Source: an uncultured Collinsella sp. (lineage in GTDB: Bacteria; Actinomycetota; Coriobacteriia; Coriobacteriales; Coriobacteriaceae). From it: 5,427 nucleotides of DNA. Of this stretch, positions 1 to 5,427 are shown piece by piece. A model generated the notes under the pieces. It was not told where the DNA came from. It did no database searches and worked only from the letters and a program-made list of their open reading frames with translations. The stretch spans positions 1-5,427 of the forward strand of contig USGN01000092.1 in assembly GCA_900554255.1 (NCBI GenBank). The letters run 5' to 3'. Numbering within the stretch: position 1 is the stretch's first letter; every line of letters starts with the position of its first letter. The translations under genes and the position numbers were made by a program.

Positions 1-1
1 C

Positions 2-838
2 GGCAAATATGCCATTCCGAACCTCACACTCGTACTGATCATGTGCTATGTGGCGGGATATATCATCCAACTGATGGGAGCTGCAGGCGGTACGAACCTG
101 CTGGGCTTTTTGACACTGGATCCTTACCGGATCCTGCACGGACAGATCTGGAGACTGGTGACCTGGGTGATCGTGCCCCCTGACAGCCTGGACATTTTTA
201 CGATCATTATGTTGTTTTTCTATTACAGTCTGGGGTCTACTCTGGAGCGCACCTGGGGAACCTACCGTTATAATGTGTATATTTTCTCAGGAATCCTGTT
301 TACAGTAGTCGGCAGCTTCCTGTGTATGGGCGTGGTGTATCTGATGTATGGCAGTCTGCCTACGGAAATTGCATCCGCATATTTTTACAGTGGATCTTAT
401 GCTTTCAGCACATATTATATTAACTTGTCGATCTTCCTTGCATTTGCGGCAACGTATCCGGATATGCAGGTGCTTTTGATGTTCGTGATCCCTGTGAAGG
501 TAAAATGGATGGGAATCCTGGATGCAGTCTTAATGCTGTACTACGTGATCAAAGGTGGTGTGTTCACCAAATTTGCGATCATAGCATCTTTACTTAATTT
601 TGTGTTATACTTTTACAGAATGCACAGAAGCCGCATCTCGCCGAAGCAGATGCACCGCAGGGCGCAGTTCGAGAAAAAATCAAATGCCGGACGGGCAAAA
701 GTTACGAGACATAAATGCGCGATCTGTGGCAGGACGGAAGAGGACGATCCGAGCCTGGAGTTCCGTTTTTGCTCCAAATGCAACGGTAATTACGAATATT
801 GCCAGTATCATCTGTTTACCCATGAGCACGTGAAATAG
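2..838 (+). CDS. Rhomboid-like membrane protein with C-terminal zinc-ribbon tail, 5' partial
   Basis: The frame is open from the window edge, so the true start lies upstream; the ATG at 41 is internal, with GKYAIPNLTLVLI encoded before it. Numbering from that Met, about six hydrophobic segments are visible (roughly 1-13, 50-66, 76-103, 117-138, 143-168, 173-193). The region between the first two carries rhomboid-type signatures: GQIWRLVTW (W37, R38) and E69-x2-W72-G73. The usual GxSG serine motif is not recognisable in the fourth segment (YAFSTYYINL), and the last segment has no histidine, so I infer a non-proteolytic rhomboid pseudoenzyme in the cell membrane. A basic linker (194-224) leads to CxxC-x14-CxxC (C226, C229, C244, C247) plus C254, H257, H261 and H263, a probable cytosolic metal-binding tail. 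Substrate or partner is unknown. The family call is fairly secure; loss of activity is inference. Confidence 0.75.
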   Translation, partial: GKYAIPNLTLVLIMCYVAGYIIQLMGAAGGTNLLGFLTLDPYRILHGQIWRLVTWVIVPPDSLDIFTIIMLFFYYSLGSTLERTWGTYRYNVYIFSGILFTVVGSFLCMGVVYLMYGSLPTEIASAYFYSGSYAFSTYYINLSIFLAFAATYPDMQVLLMFVIPVKVKWMGILDAVLMLYYVIKGGVFTKFAIIASLLNFVLYFYRMHRSRISPKQMHRRAQFEKKSNAGRAKVTRHKCAICGRTEEDDPSLEFRFCSKCNGNYEYCQYHLFTHEHVK

Positions 839-893
839 TCCGGATTGCGAATGGATGTACACTTTCGAGAGTGAGGAGCACGGAGAAAGTGTA
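837..893 (+). ncRNA. Intergenic structured element, copy A (candidate cis-acting RNA)
   Basis: The copy starts at the stop codon of the rhomboid-like gene and ends 7 bases before the AAAGGAG ribosome site (901-907) of the next gene. Bases 837-854 match 2170-2187 at 17 of 18 positions. Then comes a hairpin with a perfect 9-bp outer stem (858-866 with 885-893), an asymmetric purine loop GAGA/GGA, and a 3-bp inner stem (871-873 with 879-881) closing an AGGAG loop. The second copy keeps the architecture with different paired bases, which supports RNA folding. No terminator U-run follows. It could be a leader regulatory RNA, a processing or protein-binding site, or a small repeat element; I do not recognise a named family. 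Confidence 0.55.
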
Positions 894-914
894 TTATTAT
901 AAAGGAGACCTTAT

Positions 915-1667
915 ATGAACAAAGAAATATTATTTGCCCAGACCTTAGAGCAGGTCCGCAAGACCGCCAAGGAGCAGGGGAACTGCATCAGCGAAGAACA
1001 GGTAAAGGATGCCTTCGCGGAACTTGACTTAAGCGGTGAACAATTGCAGATGGTATTTGACTATCTGTTGAAACATAAAATAGGTATCGGACAGCCCATG
1101 GATCCCGACGAATTCCTGACGGATGAGGAAAAGGATTATTTACAGGAATATCTGGACGAGGTGGCGGAGTTACCCACCTACACTGATGGGGAGAAGCTGG
1201 CATTTGCTATGTCTGCCATGGCAGGTGAGGCGGATGCGCAGCAGCGTCTGATCGAGATTCATCTGGCAGATGTGGCGGAGATCGCGAAGCTTTACGCCGG
1301 ACAGGGCGTTCTGCTGGAGGATCTGGTAGGTGAAGGTAATCTGGCACTGTCTTTTGGTGTTACTATGCTGGGCAGTCTGGAGAAACCACAGGAAGTGGAA
1401 GGAATGCTGGGTAAGATGATCATGGATGCCATGGAAGAATATATTGCCGAGCATGCGGAGAATTCCAAGATCGACAAGCGGGTGGAAGACAAAGTCAACA
1501 AGGTGGCGGACAAAGCCAGAGAACTGGCAGAGGAGCTGCAGCGCAAGGTGACCATAGAGGAACTGATGGAGGAGACCGGCATGTCCCGCAAAATGATCGA
1601 GGATGCGGTGCGGATGAGCGGTTTTAAGATTGAGGATATCGACAACAATGCAAAAGACAGTTTATGA
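915..1667 (+). CDS. Degenerate sigma-70-like protein (regions 1.1, 1.2, part of 2, and 3; no region 4)
   Basis: This 250-residue protein has AAAGGAG seven bases before its ATG. Residues 8-59 resemble sigma region 1.1 (KEQGNCISEEQVKDAF, then a helix ending HKIGIG). Residues 69-107 look like region 1.2. Residues 108-145 follow region 2.1/2.2 (RLIEIHLADVAEIAKLYAGQ and LLEDLVGEGNLAL, compare RpoD's NLRLVISIAKKY and DLIQEGNIGL), the part that binds the polymerase beta' coiled coil. The aromatic FSTYATWWIRQAI block expected in 2.3/2.4, which melts and reads the -10 element, is replaced by an unrelated acidic stretch (151-180). Residues 186-240 resemble region 3 (ELQRKVTIEELMEETGMSRKMIEDA). Region 4, which reads -35, is absent. 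It probably cannot act as an ordinary sigma factor; a polymerase-binding regulator or a decayed family is my inference. Its 3' end overlaps the next gene. Confidence 0.7.
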   Translation: MNKEILFAQTLEQVRKTAKEQGNCISEEQVKDAFAELDLSGEQLQMVFDYLLKHKIGIGQPMDPDEFLTDEEKDYLQEYLDEVAELPTYTDGEKLAFAMSAMAGEADAQQRLIEIHLADVAEIAKLYAGQGVLLEDLVGEGNLALSFGVTMLGSLEKPQEVEGMLGKMIMDAMEEYIAEHAENSKIDKRVEDKVNKVADKARELAEELQRKVTIEELMEETGMSRKMIEDAVRMSGFKIEDIDNNAKDSL

Positions 1668-2073
1668 GAACTATAAATACAGCCTGCAGGACACGGCAAA
1701 GGTCTACATAGGTGCAAAATATACTTTTGCAGAGCTTTTGGAGCAGGATGATGTGGCGTTTAAATTCCGCCTGATCGTGGAACGCTATATTTTAGCGGAA
1801 AAGGAAGTGGATCCCGAGGATACGCTGGAGACCCATCTGTATTATTTGAAGCCGGACAGCTTTCTGGTCAAGATCTACGACCGGATCAAGGCAAGAGTGA
1901 AGATCAATATCATCGAGGAGAAAAAAGGGATCTTCGGCAGAGGGAAGAAACGGTATGTGACGAAGGAGCTGAACATCCGGGAACTGACCGCCATGACCCC
2001 GGAAGAAAAAGAGGCAAAGGGCGTCGTGATCCAGGAAATCTCTATGAGCAAGCTGGCACTGGCAGGCTTTTGA
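1648..2073 (+). CDS. Hypothetical protein, coupled to the sigma-like gene
   Basis: I do not recognise this 141-residue soluble protein. I chose the ATG at 1648 because GAGGA at 1632-1636 precedes it by 11 bases; an upstream in-frame TTG at 1630 has no comparable site. It overlaps the sigma-like gene by 20 bases, which suggests translational coupling and a joint role. There is no signal peptide or membrane segment. Residues 24-50 look helical (KYTFAELLEQDDVAFKFRLI), and 63-90 alternate like beta strands (HLYYLKPDSFLVKIYDRI). A basic loop rich in Lys, Arg and Gly (92-102) precedes a charged C-terminal half. The gene ends in a double stop, TGATAG. It could be a partner or antagonist of the sigma-like protein, but only the gene arrangement supports that. 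Confidence 0.7.
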   Translation: MQKTVYENYKYSLQDTAKVYIGAKYTFAELLEQDDVAFKFRLIVERYILAEKEVDPEDTLETHLYYLKPDSFLVKIYDRIKARVKINIIEEKKGIFGRGKKRYVTKELNIRELTAMTPEEKEAKGVVIQEISMSKLALAGF

Positions 2074-2086
2074 TAGATTAAGCTCA

Positions 2087-2138
2087 CCCATAGAAAGCAT
2101 ACGCGACTTCTTGCAGGCAGCGAAGGCTTTCTATGAGG
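2087..2138 (+). other. Long hairpin upstream of element copy B
   Basis: CATAGAAAGC (2089-2098) pairs perfectly with GCTTTCTATG (2126-2135). CC at 2087-2088 can add pairs with GG at 2137-2138 across a bulged A. Inside, CTTC (2107-2110) pairs with GAAG (2122-2125), stacking directly on the outer stem on its 3' side and leaving an 8-base bulge on the 5' side. A purine-rich GAGGGG follows rather than a U-run, so it is a poor intrinsic terminator. It may be a domain of a larger leader RNA or one end of a small inserted element. Confidence 0.5.
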
Positions 2139-2151
2139 GGAGCAAACGAAC

Positions 2152-2235
2152 ATGAGCAAGAAGGACGATAGTCCGAATTGCGAATGGGCGTTACGATTTC
2201 GGGAGCTCGAAGAGCGGAGAAATCGATTAAGCTAA
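2152..2235 (+). CDS. Possible 27-residue mini-protein or leader peptide within element copy B
   Basis: An ATG at 2152, preceded 11 bases upstream by GAGGGG (2135-2140 region), opens 27 codons ending in TAA at 2233-2235. The peptide is highly charged, starting MSKKDD, containing SPNCEW and ending in a helix-like RFRELEERRNRL. It lies 20 bases upstream of the peptidase ATG and covers the whole conserved element. In copy A the same nucleotides are kept, but the nearest ATG is followed by an early TGA and a one-base length difference shifts the frame after the CEW codons. Conservation therefore looks RNA-level, and the ORF may be accidental or a translated leader. Confidence 0.25.
   Translation: MSKKDDSPNCEWALRFRELEERRNRLS
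2170..2225 (+). ncRNA. Intergenic structured element, copy B (candidate cis-acting RNA)
   Basis: The conserved 18-base block (2170-2187) is followed, after one extra base relative to copy A, by a hairpin. Its outer stem is CGATTTC (2194-2200) with GAAATCG (2219-2225). The internal loop is GGGA/GGA, and the inner stem GCTC (2205-2208) pairs with GAGC (2212-2215) around a GAA loop. Outer and inner stems differ in sequence from copy A yet remain paired, while the internal-loop purines are nearly the same. GGAC-GATA-GTCC at 2163-2174 can form an extra small hairpin not seen in copy A. The copy ends 17 bases before the peptidase ribosome site. Confidence 0.55.
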
Positions 2236-2242
2236 AAATAAT

Positions 2243-2248
2243 AGAGGA
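2243..2248 (+). promoter_or_regulatory. Ribosome binding site fixing the M16C peptidase start
   Basis: AGAGGA stands 7 bases before the ATG at 2256. This favours 2256 over the in-frame upstream TTG at 2178, which lies inside the conserved element and would add 26 residues with no counterpart in M16 N-termini. Confidence 0.75.
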
Positions 2249-2255
2249 AACAAAA

Positions 2256-5225
2256 ATGAGAGTAGAAGATTTATCCACATACGAGATCATAGAGAAACGG
2301 GAGATCCCCGACATCAACAGCGTGACCTATCTGTGCCGTCATAAGAAGACCGGAGCAAGAGTGGCACTGGTATCCAATGACGATGAGAACAAAGTATTTT
2401 ACATTGGTTTCCGTACCACCCCGAAGGATTCCACCGGCGTGGCACATATCCTGGAGCACTCCGTATTATGCGGCTCGAAGGAATTCCCGGTGAAGGATCC
2501 TTTTGTGGAACTGGTAAAAGGTTCTTTAAATACTTTTTTAAATGCCATGACCTATCCGGACAAGACGATGTATCCGGTTGCAAGCTGCAACGACAAAGAT
2601 TTCCAGAACCTGATGGACGTCTATATGGACGCGGTTCTGCATCCGAATATCTATAAAGAAGAGAAGATTTTCCGCCAGGAGGGCTGGCATTACGAGCTCG
2701 ACGACGCGAACGTCGAGGCGGGAACGCCCGAGCGCCTGCGCTACAACGGCGTGGTGTTCAACGAGATGAAGGGCGCGCTGTCCGACCCCATGAGCGTGCT
2801 GGACGATGCCGTCAACGCCGCGCTCTATCCCGACACCGCCTATGCGCACGAGAGCGGCGGCGACCCGCGCGCGATTCCCGCGCTCACCTACGAGCAGTTC
2901 CTGGACACGCACGCGCGCCACTACAATCCTTCCAACTCTTATATAACGCTCTACGGCGACCTGGACGTGGACCGCGCGCTGGCCTTTTTGGACGAGCGCT
3001 ATCTGTCGCAGCCGAGTGCCGCGAGCCGCCGCATGGCCGCTGCCGTTGCCGCCGGCGAGGACCCGTCCGCGCTGGCGCCCAATCCGCTGGGCGTGCAGGC
3101 ACCCGTGACCTGCGAGTACAAGCGCGTCGAGATGGCCACTACACCCGAGAACGCCCTGGTGGGCCTGGGCCTTGTGCTGGGCAGCGCGCTCGACCGCAAG
3201 CGCACGATCGCGGCGGATATCCTGTTCGAGGCGCTGCTGGGCTCCAACGAAGCGCCGGTTAAGAAGGCCATTCTGGCCGCCGGCCTGGGCGGCAACGTGG
3301 TGAGCTACACCGCGGCCGAGAGCCTGCAGCCCTACGAGCTCATCATGCTGCAAAACGCACAGCCCGGTGTGGCGCGCGAGCTGCGTCGCGTGTTCCAGGA
3401 CGCCTGCCGCGACCTATGCGAGCATGGCGTTCCGCGCGAGCGCCTGGAAGCCATCATCAGCAGCAACGAATACGACCTGCGCCAGCGCGACTACGGTATC
3501 GCCGACGGCGTGGCCATTGCGTGCGACGCGCTGAGCACCTGGCTCTACGATGACGACGCCGCGACGCTGGCGCTCAAGTACGGCCCGGTGTACGAGGAAC
3601 TGCGCGATGAGCTGGACGGCAGCTATTTTGAGGACCTGCTGCGCGAGCTGGTGCTGGAAAACGACCATATGGCGCTGGTCGAGCTGGTTCCGGTGGACGC
3701 TGCCGAGGGTGCGGAGGGTGCCGAAGCTGCCGAGCTGGCTGCCAAGCGCGATGCCATGACCGATGCCGAGCTGGCCGACGTGGTCGAGCGCACAGCTGCG
3801 CTGCGTGCCGCGCAGGAGGCCGAGGACACGCCCGAGGCCAAGGCCACGCTGCCGCGCCTGCGCGTGTCCGACATTGGCGAGGCGCGCCCCGAGCCTCCGC
3901 TGGTCGTAGACACGACTGCGCCCATCCCCTGCCTGCGCCACGGCATCCCCACCAACCGCCTGGCCTACGCCATGCAGTATTTCGACCTGAACTGCGCCGC
4001 GTTTGAGGACCTGCCCTATGTGACACTGCTCTGCCGCCTGCTTAAGCAGCTGCCCACGCGCGAGCACTCGGCCGAGGAACTCGACAACCTGCTTGCCGGC
4101 AAGCTGGGCTTTTTGAGCTTTACGACCGAAGTCATGACCCAGCCCGACGTGGACGGCGTGCGCCCCTACCTGCTGGTGAGCGCCGGCGCCCTGTCCGAGA
4201 AGATCGATGCGCTGGCGAGCCTGCCGCGCGAGGTGTGGTCGAGCACGCTGTTGCTCGATGCCGACGCCGACCGCGTTCGCGACGTGCTCACGCAGATTCG
4301 CATTGGGCTTGAGCAGGGCTTTATCAACAACGGCCACTCGGCGGCGCTCGGTCGCGCGATGAGCTACAGCTCGCCTTCGGCCGTGGTGCGCGAGCAGCTT
4401 TCGGGCGTGGATTTCTACCTGTTCCTGCGCGATCTGCTCGAGCACTTTGACGAGCGCGTGGACGGGCTGCGTACCAAGCTTGCCGAGCTGGCGGAGCGCA
4501 TCTTTGTGGCCGATGGCTGCATGGCGAGCTTTACCGGCAGCGACGAGGACTTTAACGCATACTGGGCCGCCGCGGGCGACCTGGAGCTGGGCGCTGGCGA
4601 CGGCGCCGATGCCGGCCGCAACGCGCTCGTGGTGCCGACGCCGTGCGACCGCCACGAGGCCTTTGTCATCCCCAGCGACATCTGTTTTGCGGCAAGCGCG
4701 TGCGACCCGCGTCGCTTGGGCATCGACGTGACGGGCGCCTGGGCGGTTGCCGCCAACGCGCTCTCCTACGACTACCTGTGGAACGAGATCCGCGTTAAGG
4801 GCGGTGCGTACGGCTGCGGATTCCGCGCGGCCGGCGAGCGTCAGGCGGCGTTCTACACCTACCGCGACCCGGCAATCGACCCCTCGATTGAGCGCGTGGC
4901 GCGCGCGGGCGAATGGCTCGGCAGCTTTGATCCCGACGAGGCCGCCTTTGAGGGCTTTATCGTGAGCTGCGTGAGCGGCATGGACGCGCCCGTGAAGCCG
5001 TACGCGCTCACCAAGCGCCGCAACACGACCTACCTGGCCGGGCTCGATCCGCATGCGCGCGAGGAGCGTCGCGCCCAGATGCTCGCCGCCACGCCCGTTG
5101 AGCTGCGCTCGCTCGGCGCCGACGTGACGCGCATCGCAGCCGAGTCGCCCACCTGCGTCTTTGGAGGCCGAGACGTCATCGCCAAGAGTAACGCCGGCTT
5201 TAACGTCATCGACCTGCTGGGCTAA
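2256..5225 (+). CDS. M16C insulinase-family zinc metallopeptidase (presequence-protease-like), apparently chimeric
   Basis: The product is 989 residues, close to the usual length for bacterial PreP-like M16C enzymes, which enclose and degrade peptides in a two-halved chamber. The inverted zinc motif HILEH gives ligands H64 and H68 and catalytic E67. The third ligand is E170 in VVFNEMKGA, a spacing typical of M16C. A charged helical linker (about 495-532) leads to LPRLRVSDIG (from 532), the M16C-associated domain. The C-terminal half holds the substrate-contacting NEIRVKGGAYG segment (R846, Y852). No signal peptide is seen, so it is probably cytoplasmic. An Ala/Glu/Gly-rich run occupies 482-493. 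Codons 1 to about 140 use TTA, AGA and AAA freely; later codons are dominated by CTG, CGC and GAG. The change falls at the conserved QEGWHYEL. The family call is strong; whether this exact gene exists in one organism is doubtful. Confidence 0.85.
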   Translation: MRVEDLSTYEIIEKREIPDINSVTYLCRHKKTGARVALVSNDDENKVFYIGFRTTPKDSTGVAHILEHSVLCGSKEFPVKDPFVELVKGSLNTFLNAMTYPDKTMYPVASCNDKDFQNLMDVYMDAVLHPNIYKEEKIFRQEGWHYELDDANVEAGTPERLRYNGVVFNEMKGALSDPMSVLDDAVNAALYPDTAYAHESGGDPRAIPALTYEQFLDTHARHYNPSNSYITLYGDLDVDRALAFLDERYLSQPSAASRRMAAAVAAGEDPSALAPNPLGVQAPVTCEYKRVEMATTPENALVGLGLVLGSALDRKRTIAADILFEALLGSNEAPVKKAILAAGLGGNVVSYTAAESLQPYELIMLQNAQPGVARELRRVFQDACRDLCEHGVPRERLEAIISSNEYDLRQRDYGIADGVAIACDALSTWLYDDDAATLALKYGPVYEELRDELDGSYFEDLLRELVLENDHMALVELVPVDAAEGAEGAEAAELAAKRDAMTDAELADVVERTAALRAAQEAEDTPEAKATLPRLRVSDIGEARPEPPLVVDTTAPIPCLRHGIPTNRLAYAMQYFDLNCAAFEDLPYVTLLCRLLKQLPTREHSAEELDNLLAGKLGFLSFTTEVMTQPDVDGVRPYLLVSAGALSEKIDALASLPREVWSSTLLLDADADRVRDVLTQIRIGLEQGFINNGHSAALGRAMSYSSPSAVVREQLSGVDFYLFLRDLLEHFDERVDGLRTKLAELAERIFVADGCMASFTGSDEDFNAYWAAAGDLELGAGDGADAGRNALVVPTPCDRHEAFVIPSDICFAASACDPRRLGIDVTGAWAVAANALSYDYLWNEIRVKGGAYGCGFRAAGERQAAFYTYRDPAIDPSIERVARAGEWLGSFDPDEAAFEGFIVSCVSGMDAPVKPYALTKRRNTTYLAGLDPHAREERRAQMLAATPVELRSLGADVTRIAAESPTCVFGGRDVIAKSNAGFNVIDLLG
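2671..2700. other. Composition and codon-usage breakpoint, probable chimera junction
   Basis: Hand counts give GC of 23/60 (2521-2580) and 34/60 (2401-2460) before this point, against 40/60 (2761-2820) and 49/60 (4561-4620) after it. The switch occurs within codons for FRQEGWHYEL, the most conserved stretch between the two zinc-ligand regions, where distant homologues can share a run of 20-30 identical bases. The exact crossover cannot be placed inside that shared run. Confidence 0.75.
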
Positions 5226-5233
5226 CGCACAGC

Positions 5234-5278
5234 AAAGGAAGATTTTTGGGACATGCCTAAAAATCTACCTTTTCTTTT
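5234..5278 (+). terminator. Intrinsic terminator after the peptidase gene
   Basis: Nine bases past the stop, 5234-5250 pairs with 5256-5272 over 17 positions, with one G-U pair and one A-A mismatch around an ACATG loop. A T-rich run (5270-5278) follows, and A-rich bases precede the stem, so it may work in both directions. The GGGACATGCC core with flanking AAAAATCTAC resembles a palindrome that I recall as common downstream of Collinsella genes. Confidence 0.7.
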
Positions 5279-5285
5279 CCGCTTG

Positions 5286-5317
5286 GGCGGGCCAGCTCAG
5301 CCCGTCCCGCCGGTTTT
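5286..5317 (+). terminator. Weak GC-rich hairpin followed by four T
   Basis: GGCGGG (5286-5291) pairs with CCCGCC (5306-5311) around a 14-base loop, with TTTT at 5314-5317 after two G. A competing GGGC/GCCC pairing (5285-5288 with 5300-5303) is possible. It could be a back-up terminator, but the T-run is short and displaced. Confidence 0.25.
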
Positions 5318-5421
5318 GTCTCGATCTGTAACATCTAGGCGGCAATATCGGCTCCAGATGTTACAGACCGAGACGTTTCCGAATGGCGACGGCTCTTTGT
5401 CTCGATCTGTAACAGCTAGGC
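5315..5421. repeat. Direct repeat pair, 26 bases, period 81
   Basis: Bases 5315-5340 and 5396-5421 match at 25 of 26 positions; both begin TTTGTCTCGATCTGTAACA and end CTAGGC. The first copy is the left arm of the inverted repeat at 5318-5374. The second copy probably starts another such unit cut by the window edge. The material between them differs, so these look like adjacent intergenic repeat elements rather than a CRISPR array. Confidence 0.7.
5318..5374. repeat. Imperfect inverted repeat, REP/BIME-like (Collinsella type)
   Basis: The arms 5318-5338 and 5354-5374 are complementary at 19 of 21 positions and enclose a 15-base spacer. The core is CTGTAACATCT and its complement. No T-run follows on either strand, which argues against a simple terminator. 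From memory, GTCTCGATCTGTAACA-type repeats are frequent between Collinsella genes; this supports a coriobacterial origin for the right part of the window but was not searched. Confidence 0.6.
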
Positions 5422-5427
5422 CCATTT

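Larger units (their letters stand above)
2076..2233 (+). repeat. 9-base direct repeats bracketing the intergenic element
   Basis: GATTAAGCT occurs at 2076-2084, right after the double stop of the 141-aa gene, and again at 2225-2233, just after the hairpin of element copy B. The pair encloses about 140 bases containing a long hairpin, a mini-ORF and copy B. The arrangement resembles a target-site duplication around a small inserted element, but no terminal inverted repeats are evident and nine bases can recur by chance. Copy A has no equivalent pair. Confidence 0.3.

Noticed and set aside
41..43. ATG at 41 as the true start of the rhomboid-like gene
   Set aside because: The frame is open to the window edge, the preceding residues (GKYAIPNLTL) fit the family N-terminus, and the ATG falls within the first membrane segment.
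844..900. Sigma-A promoter using TTGCGA and the TATTATTATAAA stretch
   Set aside because: The spacing is about 40 bases, far from 17, and the first motif belongs to the conserved element.
1630..1647. TTG start for the 141-aa gene
   Set aside because: No ribosome site lies upstream, while GAGGA at 1632-1636 is placed to serve the ATG at 1648.
2089..2140. Intrinsic terminator after the 141-aa gene
   Set aside because: The stem is strong, but purine-rich GAGGGG follows it and there is no U-run.
2178..2255. Upstream TTG start for the peptidase frame
   Set aside because: It falls inside the conserved intergenic element and adds residues unlike the family; AGAGGA before the ATG at 2256 gives a better start.
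3414..5054. A 546-codon open frame on the minus strand, and other long antisense frames at 2538-3353 and 3574-4026
   Set aside because: They lie wholly within the peptidase gene, are rich in Ala, Arg, His and Gln as expected for the reverse of GC-rich codons, and show no family motif or ribosome site.
5315..5427. CRISPR array
   Set aside because: Only two direct copies are present, the first is one arm of a longer palindrome, and the 55-base interval contains the other arm rather than a spacer.

Overview
The window appears to join two unrelated genomes. Bases 1 to about 2680 have moderate GC with mixed codon use (TTA/TTG leucine, AGA arginine, AAA lysine). Gene content and AGGAG-type ribosome sites there suggest a gut Clostridia member, most likely Lachnospiraceae. 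From about 2700 to the end the sequence is strongly GC-rich, with CTG leucine and CGC arginine dominating. The 3' intergenic repeats resemble what I remember from Collinsella and other Coriobacteriia. These assignments come from composition and family memory, not from a search.

Left part: the 3' portion of a rhomboid-like membrane protein gene (2-838) that has lost the recognisable Ser/His dyad and ends in a zinc-ribbon-like tail. Next is a short sigma-70-like protein (915-1667) lacking region 4 and a normal region 2.3/2.4. A 141-residue unknown protein (1648-2073) overlaps it by 20 bases. All genes read rightward. Two copies of an unnamed intergenic element (837-893 and 2170-2225) lie just upstream of the ribosome sites of the sigma-like gene and of the peptidase gene. 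They share a nearly invariant 18-base block followed by a hairpin whose sequence changes but whose pairing is kept.

Right part: one long reading frame (2256-5225, 989 aa) encodes an M16C, presequence-protease-like zinc metallopeptidase. It is complete by family logic. However, its first ~140 codons look clostridial and the rest coriobacterial, and the switch falls inside the family-conserved QEGWHYEL segment. The HxxEH part of the zinc site comes from one side and the third zinc ligand from the other. The simplest reading is an assembly chimera at a shared k-mer; true recombination is the less likely alternative. A strong hairpin terminator follows the stop codon, and the last ~110 bases hold a Collinsella-type inverted and direct repeat.

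The main unexplained biology is the covarying intergenic RNA element and the decayed sigma factor with its coupled partner. The most important caution is that neighbourhood inferences should not be carried across about 2670-2700.
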